A DNA stretch of 64,000 bases. Source: Burkholderia contaminans. Its GTDB lineage: Bacteria; Pseudomonadota; Gammaproteobacteria; Burkholderiales; Burkholderiaceae. The translations under genes and the position numbers were made by a program. Below, one piece after another: positions 45,565 to 54,748 of this stretch. Below the pieces are notes generated by a model, which saw nothing but the letters and a program-made list of their open reading frames with translations, was not told where the DNA came from and did not search any database. The stretch is from assembly GCF_029633825.1 (NCBI RefSeq), contig NZ_CP090642.1, positions 496,001 to 560,000 of the forward strand, in the 5' to 3' direction. Each line of letters starts with the position of its first letter. Positions within the stretch are counted from its first letter, which is position 1.

Positions 45565-45919
45565 CGCGCAAAAAAATCGCGCTGCCACCATCGCAGTGAG
45601 CCGGGTTCGGCGGTGACGTCGGGTTCCCGACGCCGGCTTCTCCCACGTGCCCGGTTGCCACGTCGTCCGGCTGCCGCGTGGAAGAGGGGGCGAGAATGTT
45701 CGATGACTCGTTCAGGCAGAGCCATTCGGTGGCGCCGGTCCGCAACGGATCGGACTCCACCAGCCAGTTCGTCGTGCAAAGGCGGCAGCGATACTGTCGC
45801 ACGACGATTGGCGGCCGACCGAGCGGCCGCAATTTCGTTGGCTTGTGCAATTCCACCAGTCCGCGATGTGCGACGGGATCGGACATCATGCGCATGTTCG
45901 TGGAGGCTTCGCAACGCAT
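45545..45919 (-). CDS. Small CxxC hypothetical protein (uncertain)
   Basis: A frame of 124 residues from ATG 45919 (AAAGG nine bases upstream), or about 116 from a later ATG. The central stretch PPIVVRQYRCRLCTTNWLVE, then SDPLRTGATEWLCL looks like a single zinc-ribbon half and reads as real protein, while the last 40 residues are Gly/Pro-rich and overlap the preceding gene's end by 20 bases. The composition supports the middle better than the tail, so the gene may be decayed or its end may be frameshifted. No function assigned. Confidence 0.4.
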   Translation of the reverse strand: MRCEASTNMRMMSDPVAHRGLVELHKPTKLRPLGRPPIVVRQYRCRLCTTNWLVESDPLRTGATEWLCLNESSNILAPSSTRQPDDVATGHVGEAGVGNPTSPPNPAHCDGGSAIFLRATAGKA

Positions 45920-46161
45920 GTGCGTCAGCCTTTCAGGAACGCGTCGGCGCGGTGAATCACTTCTTCGCTCATCGTTCAAATTGTCCGCTGATTGCAACGT
46001 GATCGGCAGTGCGTCCGTTCCATGCTTGAATCAGGCCTGCTCGCCGTCGCGGTGTGCGTCGATCGGCGGTCGTGACGGACCTTCCGGAAGGTAGTCATCA
46101 ACGGGGCGTCTTCCTGCGCTGCGCGGCGAATGCGGGCGATTGCGCGTCTCGTCCGGACTCC

Positions 46162-47187
46162 TCAGTTTGAAATCGACTTACCGGACGCATCCTTGATTTT
46201 CGCTTTCCATTGCGTGCGGATTTCGGACACCACCGATTCGGGAAGCGAGATGTAGTCCAACTCCGTGGCGGCCTGGTTGCCGTTGTGGAACGCCCAGTCG
46301 AAGAACTTCAGCGTTTCCGCACCTTGTGCCGGCTTCTCTTGCGTTGCATGCAGCAGCACGAACGTCGCGCCGACCACCGGCCATGCGCCCTTGCCCGGCT
46401 CGTCCGTCAGGATCTGATAGAACGACTTCGACCAGTTCGCGCCTGCAGCGGCGGCCTTGAACGTTTCCGTTTTCGGCTCGACCACCGTGCCCGCCGAGTT
46501 CTTCAGCGCGGTGTAGACCATGTTGTTCTTCTTCGCGTACGCCCATTCGACGTAGCCGATCGCGCCCGGCAGGCGCTGCACGAACGCTGCCACGCCGTCG
46601 TTGCCCTTGCCGCCCGTGCCCGTCGGCCAGTTGACCGTCGTCCCGTCGCCGACCTTCGACTTCCATTCGCCGTTGACCTTCGACAGGTAGTTCGTCCAGA
46701 TGAAGCTCGTGCCCGAGCCGTCAGCACGGCGAACCACGGCGATGTCCGTATCCGGCAGCTTGGCCTTCGGGTTCAGCGCGGCAATCGCCGGGTCGTTCCA
46801 CTTCTTGATCTTGCCGAGGTAGATGTCGCCCAGCACCGGGCCCGACAGCGTCAGTTCGCCGGCCTTCACGCCCGGCACGTTGACGACCGGCACCACGCCG
46901 CCGACCACCGTCGGGAACTGGAACAGGCCCGCCTTCGCGAGCTCGTCATCCTTCAGCGGGGCGTCCGAACCGGCAAAGTCGACCGTCTTCGCGTTGATCT
47001 GCTTCAGTCCGCCCGACGAGCCGATACCTTGATAGTTGACCTTGCCGCCGCCCGCCTTCTTGTACGCATCTGCCCACTTTGCATAAATCGGTGCTGCGAA
47101 AGTGCTGCCTGCGCCGGTGATATCTGCCGCATGAACATTGAAGGCAACAAGAACCAGGGTGCAGGGCATCAAGATCCGGATGTTCAT
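46162..47187 (-). CDS. pstS: Phosphate-binding protein PstS (orphan)
   Basis: Periplasmic high-affinity phosphate-binding protein, 341 residues. A signal peptide (residues 1-20) is cut before [15 protein letters not shown]. Phosphate-site segments are GAGSTFAAP (about 24-32), the [14 protein letters not shown] region, and [20 protein letters not shown] near 150-169. The start is ATG 47187 after GGGAGG. The usual pstC, pstA, pstB and phoU genes do not follow, so this is a second, isolated pstS. I looked upstream for a Pho box and found no good match by eye. Confidence 0.93.
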   Translation of the reverse strand: MNIRILMPCTLVLVAFNVHAADITGAGSTFAAPIYAKWADAYKKAGGGKVNYQGIGSSGGLKQINAKTVDFAGSDAPLKDDELAKAGLFQFPTVVGGVVPVVNVPGVKAGELTLSGPVLGDIYLGKIKKWNDPAIAALNPKAKLPDTDIAVVRRADGSGTSFIWTNYLSKVNGEWKSKVGDGTTVNWPTGTGGKGNDGVAAFVQRLPGAIGYVEWAYAKKNNMVYTALKNSAGTVVEPKTETFKAAAAGANWSKSFYQILTDEPGKGAWPVVGATFVLLHATQEKPAQGAETLKFFDWAFHNGNQAATELDYISLPESVVSEIRTQWKAKIKDASGKSISN

Positions 47188-47599
47188 GTAACGCCTCCCG
47201 TCTGCTATCGGCATGCCGGCCCGCAAGCAGGCCTCGGTTGAGAAGTCTGACTGGTCGAGCGGGGGCCGCCGGCCGCCTTTCGGCAACGTCTGTCGATTGA
47301 CCGCGGCAATGATCGTCTCTCGATTGCTTTCGAGCACGATGCGCGATTGCGCCGGGGCAGTAGCCTCCGTGCCGCATCTTTCTCGTATGACATTCGCCGG
47401 AAAGTTGATTGCAACGTACCGCAACCGAGACCGCACGTAGCGACCGGCTGGTCGGGATCGTCACTGACGATCGGGTAGCTCAGGCGAGTGGCGAAGTCCG
47501 TCATCGTGCGCGGTAAGCGGTCTCGCAACGAAGGGTGCTAGGAGTATTGCAGTTGGCTGTGAAAATTCAAGGAAGGCGCAATTGCTCGATCCGCCAGAT
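47188..47599. other. Gap upstream of pstS
   Basis: A 412-bp gap with the pstS promoter side. No gene, clear Pho box or strong repeat could be supported by reading. Confidence 0.45.
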
Positions 47600-47815
47600 T
47601 CAATGCACGTCAGTGGCGACGATGGAGGCCAATGCACGATCGCCGTCGCGTTGGGCAGTGTCTTCAGTGGAAAAGATGTCGGTACTGAATGCGATCAGTT
47701 TGAAGCCGGATCCCGCGGAGCGAGGAACCGTGATGCCCCAGTGCCAGCCGCCATCTTGCTGGAACACGTGGAGCGCAGGGGGGGCCTGGTTCAGTGCTGG
47801 TGAAGAAGTCGTCAT
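47600..47815 (-). CDS. Small conserved hypothetical protein
   Basis: A 71-residue soluble protein, starting at ATG 47815 behind a GGGAGAG site. The sequence (ALHVFQQDGGWHWGITVPRS, then GSGFKLIAFSTDIFSTEDTA) has the alternating pattern of a small beta-rich fold with a helix at the end. There is no signal peptide or known motif. The gene is oriented like pstS, 412 bp upstream of it, but the gap argues against a shared operon. Confidence 0.62.
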   Translation of the reverse strand: MTTSSPALNQAPPALHVFQQDGGWHWGITVPRSAGSGFKLIAFSTDIFSTEDTAQRDGDRALASIVATDVH

Positions 47816-48017
47816 CGCGTGCTCTCCCGTCGTGGGGCGACTGCGGGGCAACTACATCGGACGCGCGAACCCAGTCTACGGACACTTTTGCTGCGGCGCA
47901 ATATTCGAGTTTTACGAAAATGCCAATGTGTGAAACGCCACAATTTTGAAATACAAATATGCAACGTCGGAGATGGCTGGCATATTGATGTGACGATTGG
48001 GATTTTCCGGAGGCTTT

Positions 48018-48332
48018 ATGGATCGAAGTTCGCTTGTGTGGGCGGGGGTGCCGCATAGCAGCGATGGCGTCGTGTTTCAGGTTCGGGTCGGCCAGGGCCT
48101 TCAGCGTTTTCATATTGCTCGATTGATTCTCGAGAAGGCGTGCGAACTTGAGCGACTGGCGTCTGATGCACGACAGCTCGAATGCTTTTACGAGCATTTG
48201 ACGCCGATTCTGGCAGTCGCGCGGAAGACGCGCTCAAAGGCAAAGGCCGATACGGTTTCGCTGAATGTTTCGGATTTTGTTCGAACCGGGAGTGCTCGGG
48301 GCGAGCAGGGGGCTTGGGCGGTGATGCGGTGA
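48018..48332 (+). CDS. Conserved hypothetical protein, 104 residues
   Basis: A soluble protein starting at ATG 48018 right after CCGGAGG, a strong ribosome site. It opens MDRSSLVWAGVPHSSDGVVF, continues with a beta strand and a charged helix (HIARLILEKACELERLASDA), and ends in a basic then Ser-rich tail. The AT-rich stretch upstream (about 47900-48017) is a good promoter site. No family is recognised with confidence; the short strand-helix pattern weakly recalls DUF1488-type proteins. Confidence 0.58.
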   Translation: MDRSSLVWAGVPHSSDGVVFQVRVGQGLQRFHIARLILEKACELERLASDARQLECFYEHLTPILAVARKTRSKAKADTVSLNVSDFVRTGSARGEQGAWAVMR

Positions 48333-48717
48333 ACGCCGCAGGGCGGTTGAGGGGAGCGGAATTCTCGGTCTTGAAACGGGCGGGCGTGGAGCTTGGCGAG
48401 CGTCACGCGTTGCGTCTCGTCACGTGCGGAGCAGGCACTGCTGCGGTGCTGGCGGGATGTTTTTTGCGGGCTTCCGCGTAGTCTCGTGATCGAGCCTCGC
48501 GATGAAAGGGCGTCGCTCGATGACCACCCACCCACGAACGAAAAGCGCTGGCCGGTGAACTGGCCAGCAAAAAGGTCCTGGCGATCCGAGGTTGAGTGTG
48601 CCAGAACCAAAGACACTGAGCGGCGTGCGCGTGCACCCGGGCGAACATGTCGAACGATCGGCCCCGAAAGGCGGGGCTTATCCGGCTCGACCTTGCGCAA
48701 CAATCTGTGATCGCAGT
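48333..48717. other. Gap with hairpin and a 12-bp palindrome
   Basis: A 385-bp convergent gap with no supported gene. It holds a 7-bp hairpin at 48547-48568 (GCTGGCC/GGCCAGC, flanked by AAAAGC and AAAAAGG), which may terminate the minus-strand gene that ends at 48718, and the near-palindrome CTGTGATCGCAG at 48705-48716. Confidence 0.5.
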
Positions 48718-48718
48718 T
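48703..48718. repeat. 16-bp repeat, copy 1 (GntR operator candidate)
   Basis: ATCTGTGATCGCAGTT here is identical to 51169-51184, and its core CTGTGATCGCAG is a near-perfect palindrome. This copy lies at the end of the 134-residue gene, not at a promoter. Confidence 0.45.
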
Positions 48719-49122
48719 TAGGCTGGGCTAACCGATGCGACCAGACGCGTGTTCACGCTCGGAAACTGGAAGGCATCGCAGGGCTTCTTCGGTACCGTCC
48801 ATGTTGCGATCATCGCGGCGGTCGGCAGATAGTCGGGATCGGCCGACGCGACCCCGGCCCACACGCCGCGAGACACCTGCCTGCCATGGAGATAAAAGTG
48901 CAGCTCCCGGCCAGCGCGGTCGCACACACACCTGATTCTCTCCACCGATTGGCCCAATCCTCTGATCCGTGCGATTTGGTCGCGATCCAGCTCGAACAGC
49001 GCACTCACCACGCCGTCACGATTGCCAATGCCGATCATGTTGCTGTCATCGGTCAACGCCCATGTCGGATGCGGCGTGCCTAGGCGCAGCATGAAATAAT
49101 CTGCGGACTCTGAACCAACCAT
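48718..49122 (-). CDS. Conserved hypothetical protein, 134 residues
   Basis: A soluble protein starting at ATG 49122, preceded by AGGAGA at good spacing. It opens MVGSESADYFMLRLGTPHPT and has an alternating strand-turn composition (DSNMIGIGNRDGVVSALFEL, then RAGRELHFYLHGRQ). It has no signal peptide or helix long enough for a membrane. Two cysteines lie at the middle (RCVC). No family recognised. It is in the same direction as the symporter-GntR pair but separated from it by 160 bp. Confidence 0.65.
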   Translation of the reverse strand: MVGSESADYFMLRLGTPHPTWALTDDSNMIGIGNRDGVVSALFELDRDQIARIRGLGQSVERIRCVCDRAGRELHFYLHGRQVSRGVWAGVASADPDYLPTAAMIATWTVPKKPCDAFQFPSVNTRLVASVSPA

Positions 49123-49282
49123 ACCGTTTCTCCTGCAAAAGATCCGTCGTTCTGCTAACTGAAGATCAATGAAACCGAACGTTCATCCAATCCGGTTCGG
49201 ATACTCGAGTGGATGTGCCCCGGCGCGTTGCAATCGGCGGGCGCAACAGTGAAGCGCGCTGCGCCGGTCGCTTCCGAGGCAC

Positions 49283-50524
49283 TCACACGCTCGCCTGACG
49301 CGTCGCGGTTTCGGCGGCGAGACTGTCCTCCGAACCGGAAAGTTTCACCGCAACAGCTGCCGCCGCCGTGCTCCCGTAGACGTTGAGGGCGGTTCTCCCC
49401 ATGTCGAAGAAGGCGTCGACGCCCAACAGCAGCAGCACCGCATCGGCCGGCAACCCGATCGACGTCAGCACGATGGTGATGGCGACGATCGCTCCAGAGG
49501 GCACATTGGCTGCTCCGTCGATGGTGATGATCGTCAAAAGCAAAATCGTAATCACCAGCGGCCAGGACCAGGCGAGATGATATGCGTCGGCCAGATAGCC
49601 GACTGCGAGGGCCGTGTAGAGGACCGCGCCGTCGCGATTGAAAATATAGGCGAGCGGCAAAATCGTGGACGCCACGCCGTGGGGAACGCCGAATTCAACC
49701 AGCTTCTTCAGGTGCAACGGGTACGTGATTTCGGACGACCGCGTCGTGAAACCAAGGATCAGCGGTTCCTTCACCTTCCTGAGAACGGCGAGAGGCGACT
49801 GACCGGCGATGCGAATGACGAGGGTGAGGACCACCGCCAGAATCGCCATGCCGAGATAGGCCACGCCCAGAAGCTCGACGAGCGAGTGCACGCCGGCAAA
49901 GCCCTTGGCCGACAACAGCTGCGCGATCGCGGCGAAGATCGCGAGCGGCGACCATGCGATCACCCACTGGGTCATCTTGAACAGGCCGGACAGCAGCGCC
50001 TCGAAAACGGCAATCGCGGGCTCGGCCCGCTCCGGGGCAGCCGCCAATGCCGCACCGAAAATGACGCCGAAAACGAGTACCGGGAGAGAATTGCCCGCAG
50101 CGAGCGCAGCGACGATGTTCGCGGGGATCAGATCAACGAGAAATTTCGTCCAGTCGATGCTGGATGCGAGTGCTGCCGGCATCGATCCGGAGTGAGTGAG
50201 GCTCGCCCCGAGACCCGGACGAAATGCAAAATTGAGCAGCAGGCCGAGCGACGCTGCCAGGCCAGTCATCAAAACGAAGAAGACGATACTGGAGAGTGCG
50301 ACCTTTCCGAGCCGTTCGCGCAGTCGGCCCGCACGAAAGACACCGACCGTGACCGACAGGAAAATCAACGGCATGACGACCATCTTGATCGCGTGGCCGA
50401 ACATCGCACTGAGAAAGCCCAGCTTCCCGGCAAAGCCGGGAGCAAATACGCCGCAAGCGACGCCAAGTACAAGCCCGCCAAGCATTTGCATCGGAAGGGA
50501 AAGGCCCTTATTTTTCGTGTTCAT
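49283..50524 (-). CDS. Dicarboxylate/amino-acid:cation symporter (DAACS family)
   Basis: Membrane symporter of 413 residues with the glutamate/dicarboxylate transporter order: six scaffold helices, then the HP1 hairpin region (TRSSEITYPLHLKKL near 262-276), the NRDG metal segment (YIFNRDGAVLYTAL) and the HP2/final helix region (AANVPSGAIVAITIVLTSIG, then LLGVDAFFDMGRTALNVYG). It starts at ATG 50524, overlapping the GntR gene by 17 bases, so the two are one operon. Substrate could be C4-dicarboxylates or acidic or small neutral amino acids. Confidence 0.9.
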   Translation of the reverse strand: MNTKNKGLSLPMQMLGGLVLGVACGVFAPGFAGKLGFLSAMFGHAIKMVVMPLIFLSVTVGVFRAGRLRERLGKVALSSIVFFVLMTGLAASLGLLLNFAFRPGLGASLTHSGSMPAALASSIDWTKFLVDLIPANIVAALAAGNSLPVLVFGVIFGAALAAAPERAEPAIAVFEALLSGLFKMTQWVIAWSPLAIFAAIAQLLSAKGFAGVHSLVELLGVAYLGMAILAVVLTLVIRIAGQSPLAVLRKVKEPLILGFTTRSSEITYPLHLKKLVEFGVPHGVASTILPLAYIFNRDGAVLYTALAVGYLADAYHLAWSWPLVITILLLTIITIDGAANVPSGAIVAITIVLTSIGLPADAVLLLLGVDAFFDMGRTALNVYGSTAAAAVAVKLSGSEDSLAAETATRQASV

Positions 50525-51170
50525 GCCGCGCCTTTAGTAGTTTTATCCGTGCGGGCGTACCGTCAACGATGTGATTCCACATATGCTGACGCGCAAGCTC
50601 GCCGTCGTTCGCTTCGATTGCGTGAAAGATGTGCAGGTGCTCGATCGTGCCGCGCCGAACGGTTTCGGCGTCGCTACGTGGGAGTTCGTTCAGCGCCAAG
50701 GTTTGGGCTCGCAATAGGCCATACGCCGATGAGATTCGCACGTTCCTTGCTGCAGCAAATAACGCTTGATGAAACACCCAGCCGATACGTTGCTCGAGCA
50801 TGATGTCCGCGACGTCCCGTTCAATCAGGTCCTGCATTTTCTCTGCCGCGTCGCGAAGGTCCGCTGTTACACCCGACCTGGCTGCAAGAAATGCAGCCGT
50901 ACTCTCGAGGGCCAGCCGCATTTCAAAAATTTCGCGCAGATCGCTCGTCGTCGGCGAGGCGACATACGTCCCGCTTTTTTCAATCACGACGACCAGCCCT
51001 TCGGACTCGAGCAAATGCAATGCGCTGCGCACGGGCATTTGGCCGAAGCCGAGTTCCTCCGACAGGCCTCGATGGGATACTTTCTGCCCAGGCGCAAGCC
51101 GGCCGTCAAAGATCCTCGATCGGATCTCGTCGTAGGCAAGCTCTGCATCTGTCGAGACTTTCAACGTCAT
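50508..51170 (-). CDS. GntR-family regulator, FCD type
   Basis: Repressor-type regulator of 220 residues. The winged helix-turn-helix spans about 1-75 (LAYDEIRSRIFDGRLAPGQK, then LSEELGFGQMPVRSALHLLE), and a helical FCD effector domain spans about 80-210 with the metal-site region RIGWVFHQALFAAARN. It is the first gene of an operon with the symporter, and the 16-bp repeat with a palindromic core sits directly on its start codon (51169-51184), as expected for autorepression. A carboxylic or amino acid effector is likely, matching the transported substrate. Confidence 0.9.
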   Translation of the reverse strand: MTLKVSTDAELAYDEIRSRIFDGRLAPGQKVSHRGLSEELGFGQMPVRSALHLLESEGLVVVIEKSGTYVASPTTSDLREIFEMRLALESTAAFLAARSGVTADLRDAAEKMQDLIERDVADIMLEQRIGWVFHQALFAAARNVRISSAYGLLRAQTLALNELPRSDAETVRRGTIEHLHIFHAIEANDGELARQHMWNHIVDGTPARIKLLKARHEHEK

Positions 51171-51184
51171 CTGTGATCGCAGTT
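51169..51184. promoter_or_regulatory. 16-bp repeat, copy 2, at the GntR start codon
   Basis: This is the same 16 bases as 48703-48718, with palindromic core CTGTGATCGCAG at 51171-51182. The position abutting the GntR ATG fits an autoregulatory operator. Confidence 0.5.
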
Positions 51185-51321
51185 AGCGTATGATTGAAAA
51201 AGAGATAACGGATAGGAAATTACCCTTACTGGTAGCGCACGGCAACTGATAATTTTGCGAGTGGGTATGCCGAAAGCGATCCGGAAGAAAATCTTCGTCA
51301 TGAAGCGAGCTGACAAATTAG

Positions 51322-51786
51322 ATGACTTCACAAGATGTGCGCTTTACCATCTGCGCCGTTCGTGCGGAAGAAACCTATCCACTCAGGGCCGCAATCCTGA
51401 TGGCCGGAGATGAGGAAGGGAGTGCCCTACCCGGAGATCTCGCCCCGACGTCAATGCACTTTGCCGTTCATGATAATGACGGTATTGTGGCCGTGGCGTC
51501 GGTATGTCATGAAGGGCATGCCGGTGTTTTGAACGCTCAAGCCTGGCGCCTTCGCGGCATGGCCGTCCATCCATCGGTGCGTGGTATGGGATTCGGACGC
51601 CTTCTGGTCAATCTGTCCATTCGTTATGCCCGCGAACAGCATGGATTATTGCTCTGGTGTACGGCACGCGAATCGGCCTGCCCATTTTATGAAATGCTCG
51701 GCTTTAATCGCGATCCGAAACCGATTTCAATGCAGGGTCGTGATGACATGAGGTTCTTTCTCATGCAGCGCCAGATCGCGGGCTGA
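51322..51786 (+). CDS. GNAT-family N-acetyltransferase
   Basis: A 154-residue acetyltransferase. The acetyl-CoA-binding motif A is visible as RLRGMAVHPSVRGMGFGRLL near residues 77-96 (R-x-x-G-x-G), followed by CTARESACPFYEMLGFNRD, the common beta6-beta7 region. It is divergent from the GntR gene across an AT-rich 151-bp region. The acceptor substrate cannot be predicted. The start at ATG 51322 has a weak ribosome site, and no alternative in frame is clearly better. Confidence 0.88.
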   Translation: MTSQDVRFTICAVRAEETYPLRAAILMAGDEEGSALPGDLAPTSMHFAVHDNDGIVAVASVCHEGHAGVLNAQAWRLRGMAVHPSVRGMGFGRLLVNLSIRYAREQHGLLLWCTARESACPFYEMLGFNRDPKPISMQGRDDMRFFLMQRQIAG

Positions 51787-51904
51787 TTTTCGTTGGGTAC
51801 TGACGTCAGACGACCAGATGGTTTATGCGTGGTCTAGTCAGGCGTTTCTGCGATCAACTTGGAAACATTAGCAATCGAAGGGGTTTGTCACCCCGCAAAA
51901 CCGA

Positions 51905-53812
51905 TCATTGATAGACGATCTGTGCTGCAAGGTCATGTTTGATCGATGTCGCCATTCTTCCGAGCTCAGGATATTCGTCCGGCTGCAAATACGGCACTTT
52001 CGACACCAAATCAAGCGTCCGGGTCACGCTGATGGTTCTGCCTTCGCTCGCATACGAAGACGTATAAGTCCCGAACGGCGAAGTAACGGTGACGGGCCTG
52101 GGAAGGCTCAACACTTTCATCGAGGCCGGCAACTCCAGTTTCGTGACTTCGCTGAAGTGTCCTGCCTTAAAGCGGAACGGAGTTTTACGCGTGGCCGAAC
52201 CTACCCCGTCAAGAGCGCTGGAGATCGTGTTGAAGCCACCCAATCCTCTTGGGACGCGCATGGCGCCGGGGCCGGGGAGAGCAGTGTAGTCCGGTAGTTC
52301 GAACACACTGGAAAACGAAAACGGCATCCAGAGATCATTGATGTCGCCGTGGAGGTAGCGGCCGGTGCCGTCCGTCCCGCTCGCCGTCAGAAACGCTTGC
52401 GCAAACACCGGTTCCGAACCAGCCGGCAACTGGGCGAATATCGAACGCGCGATCCAGTCGTATTCGCCGCCGTTCTTGACTTCGCTATCGCCACGAACGG
52501 TGCCGAGTTTGTCGAGTGCGACGTGCGTAGTGACCGTCACCGTGTCGGCATCGGGGCGTGCAACGGGAAGGACGACCAGGCGAGACTGTTCATTGCCGAC
52601 GCCGGTCAACAACGCCTGCTTTCCCTGCTCGTTGAAAGGAAGCGTGCCGAATCGTGCCGTGCCCGCTGTCGAGTCAAGGTAGATATCGAACTCGGGAACG
52701 TAGGTGATCGCGTGATTGAACACAGCCAATGGACTGGCGGCCGAAGGTAGCCAATAGCGGCTGTCCGCATTGACGAGTACCGTGTTGCTCGGTATGCCTT
52801 TTGCGGCGAGCAGCGCCTGCAGCAGCGTCGTATGGTCCTTGCAGTCGCCATAGCGCGCATGCAGGACGTCTTGTGCGCTATGCGGAACGACTCCGCCGAC
52901 ACCGAGGAACACTGCAACATAGCGGATGTTTCGGCTAACCCATTGATAGAGCGCATCTGCCTGATCGCGCCGGCCGGCGACTCCCTTCGTGACTTCGTCG
53001 GCCAGTGTTTGCACGTCGGGCGTAATGGTCACCTGGGGCAGCGCGCGGGCGGCGTATGCCTGCCCAAGTGCCGCGTAACCCGGAAACGTCGTGACCGCGA
53101 TCCGTGGGCTGCGATCGTCGATGCTCGGTGCATTGGCTTCAAGTGGCTGCGCAGTTGCACCTTTTATCGTCCAGCGCCAAGTCTGCCGGCCGTCGACATC
53201 CGCTGCAACCAGTCCGCCCTGCATATCGACGACATCGGTATACAGTTTCATTGAGGATGGCGCATTGATCGTAATGCTGGCGCTTTGGATCGGCTTGTTG
53301 TTCGGAAACGTGTCGTCAGCCGAGAAATGACCGGGGAATAGCGGCGTTACCTGCGTCTCGCGCGTGCGCATGGTCACGGTCGCGCCAGGTTCTACGCCGG
53401 GAAAGACGATCGTCTTGACGAGGTTATCGTCGAAGGTAGGGGCGTGGACGCCCGACGCACTTTGACGAGTGAAAATTGCATTGGGCGAGACGTCGATCCG
53501 CACGCCGTCGCGCGTGGTCGTGTAAGCCTCGATCACGTCGAACTTCTGCAACGCGGGGCTATATCGATACGAAACCTGACCGTACGACCTGACGCCCTGT
53601 TCCGTCTCTATCCGGATCGACCTTGATTGATCACGAATCGACGAACTGTCGCGATTCACCGTGTAGAGCGTGTCGTCGGACAAGACGGTTGCGGGTGGAG
53701 AGAAATCAGCGGAAAAAGCGGCAGCAGCGTGCATGGCGGCTACCGCCACCGCGAGGTGTGACAGTAGCATGCAACCGATTGAAATGGATCGGCCGTCTCG
53801 CGCAATCAGCAT
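51905..53812 (-). CDS. DUF3857 / transglutaminase-like exported protein
   Basis: A 635-residue protein. A signal peptide (about 1-35, ending AAAAFSA) is followed by a DUF3857 beta domain (about 45-235). A papain-like transglutaminase core (about 265-390) has the catalytic triad visible as C324 (RYGDCKDHTTLL), H367 (VFNHAITYV) and D380 (IYLDST). A beta-rich C-terminal domain completes the chain. The start may be ATG 53812 or ATG 53770; both leave the signal peptide usable. Such proteins are thought to be periplasmic or outer-surface cysteine hydrolases or cross-linkers; the substrate is unknown. Confidence 0.88.
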   Translation of the reverse strand: MLIARDGRSISIGCMLLSHLAVAVAAMHAAAAFSADFSPPATVLSDDTLYTVNRDSSSIRDQSRSIRIETEQGVRSYGQVSYRYSPALQKFDVIEAYTTTRDGVRIDVSPNAIFTRQSASGVHAPTFDDNLVKTIVFPGVEPGATVTMRTRETQVTPLFPGHFSADDTFPNNKPIQSASITINAPSSMKLYTDVVDMQGGLVAADVDGRQTWRWTIKGATAQPLEANAPSIDDRSPRIAVTTFPGYAALGQAYAARALPQVTITPDVQTLADEVTKGVAGRRDQADALYQWVSRNIRYVAVFLGVGGVVPHSAQDVLHARYGDCKDHTTLLQALLAAKGIPSNTVLVNADSRYWLPSAASPLAVFNHAITYVPEFDIYLDSTAGTARFGTLPFNEQGKQALLTGVGNEQSRLVVLPVARPDADTVTVTTHVALDKLGTVRGDSEVKNGGEYDWIARSIFAQLPAGSEPVFAQAFLTASGTDGTGRYLHGDINDLWMPFSFSSVFELPDYTALPGPGAMRVPRGLGGFNTISSALDGVGSATRKTPFRFKAGHFSEVTKLELPASMKVLSLPRPVTVTSPFGTYTSSYASEGRTISVTRTLDLVSKVPYLQPDEYPELGRMATSIKHDLAAQIVYQ

Positions 53813-54421
53813 GTGGATTGCCCTCGTGGTTTCTTATTTTCCTCTTGCGAGGAGGGAAGCGAGAAACTACCACGACGTTGAGCATGCCGCTACGAATTGC
53901 GGTGCACGTACGAAATGGATTTGCGCGTGTCTTGTCTGCATCGACAGGAAGTTGTCGGTTGATTGCAAGCCATGTCGCAAGCATCCGCAACATGTCGTAA
54001 CCGGATGCGGAGAGCGCGCTGCTTCACGGATTTCGACGGACGTGCCGTCTTGTCGGATCGCCTGTTCCCGACCGTTTGAAAGCCCCCGCTCCGGTGGCAA
54101 TTGAACGTCGCATGAAAATCGTAAGCTACCGACTGGTGAATGGTCTCGGTGGCATCGCGCCACGTAAAGTATCTGGGTGGGAAGGAGTTTTGTCGGCCCT
54201 GGTTTTCCTGCGGTCCCGAACGGAGCTGCGCAAAGGTCGGCCACTCGCCCGTTGTACACTCAGTGCCGCCAAACCGGCAAGACGGATTCATCGGTGCTTG
54301 CAATCAGATGATTCAGTACGCCGATTCTGCAAGAAGCGTTCGCCATGCCCTATATCGGCGGCCTCGATGTCGTGTCGCGAGCGTTGGCGCCTCGATTACC
54401 GTGCAGCAACAGGAGAACCCG
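53813..54421. other. Divergent gap before the EthD gene
   Basis: A 609-bp gap with no gene I can support. A 26-codon frame at 54345-54425 has a stop that overlaps the EthD start, but its ribosome site is poor. The promoters of the DUF3857 and EthD genes must both lie here. Confidence 0.5.
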
Positions 54422-54748
54422 ATGATCAAAGTCAGTGTCATGTACCCGTACGCCGCAGGCGCGCGATTCGATCATGCTTACTACCGCGACAAGCACATGC
54501 CAATGGTGAAGCAGCGGCTCGGTGCGGCATGTCTGTACTACGCGGTCGACAAGGGCATCGCAGGCGGTGCTCCGGGCACTGATCCTGTCTACGTGGCCAA
54601 ATGCGACTTCGTCTGCACTTCTATCGAGGCTTTCCAGGCGGCTCGCGACCCGCACGCGCAGGAGATCATGGCCGACATCGCCAATTACACGGATATACAA
54701 CCCGTGCTTCAAATCAGTGAGGTGGTAGTGGACCGTTCGGAAGTATGA
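54422..54748 (+). CDS. EthD-family protein
   Basis: A small ferredoxin-like dimeric alpha-beta barrel protein of 108 residues. The EthD pattern is seen in MIKVSVMYPYAAGARFDHAY, with the conserved YYRDKHMPMVKQRLG that follows, and VYVAKCDFVCTSIEAFQAAR. The start is ATG 54422 after AGGAGA. Family members take part in ether, camphor or polyketide metabolism, often as helper proteins. It stands alone here. Confidence 0.87.
   Translation: MIKVSVMYPYAAGARFDHAYYRDKHMPMVKQRLGAACLYYAVDKGIAGGAPGTDPVYVAKCDFVCTSIEAFQAARDPHAQEIMADIANYTDIQPVLQISEVVVDRSEV

Noticed and set aside
45678..46094. 138-codon plus-strand frame after the PfpI gene
   Set aside because: It is opposite the CxxC frame and shows no domain or ribosome site, with no consistent composition.
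47188..47420. Possible Pho box before pstS
   Set aside because: No stretch reaches a convincing match to the tandem CTGTCA pattern by eye.
48547..48568. GCTGGCC/GGCCAGC hairpin as a clear terminator
   Set aside because: On the plus strand it is followed by A-runs; on the minus strand only four Ts follow and it lies 150 bases past the stop. It is not certain enough to call.
54345..54425. 26-codon frame whose stop overlaps the EthD start
   Set aside because: Possible leader peptide, but the ribosome site is weak and composition is not protein-like, so it is kept only as a note.
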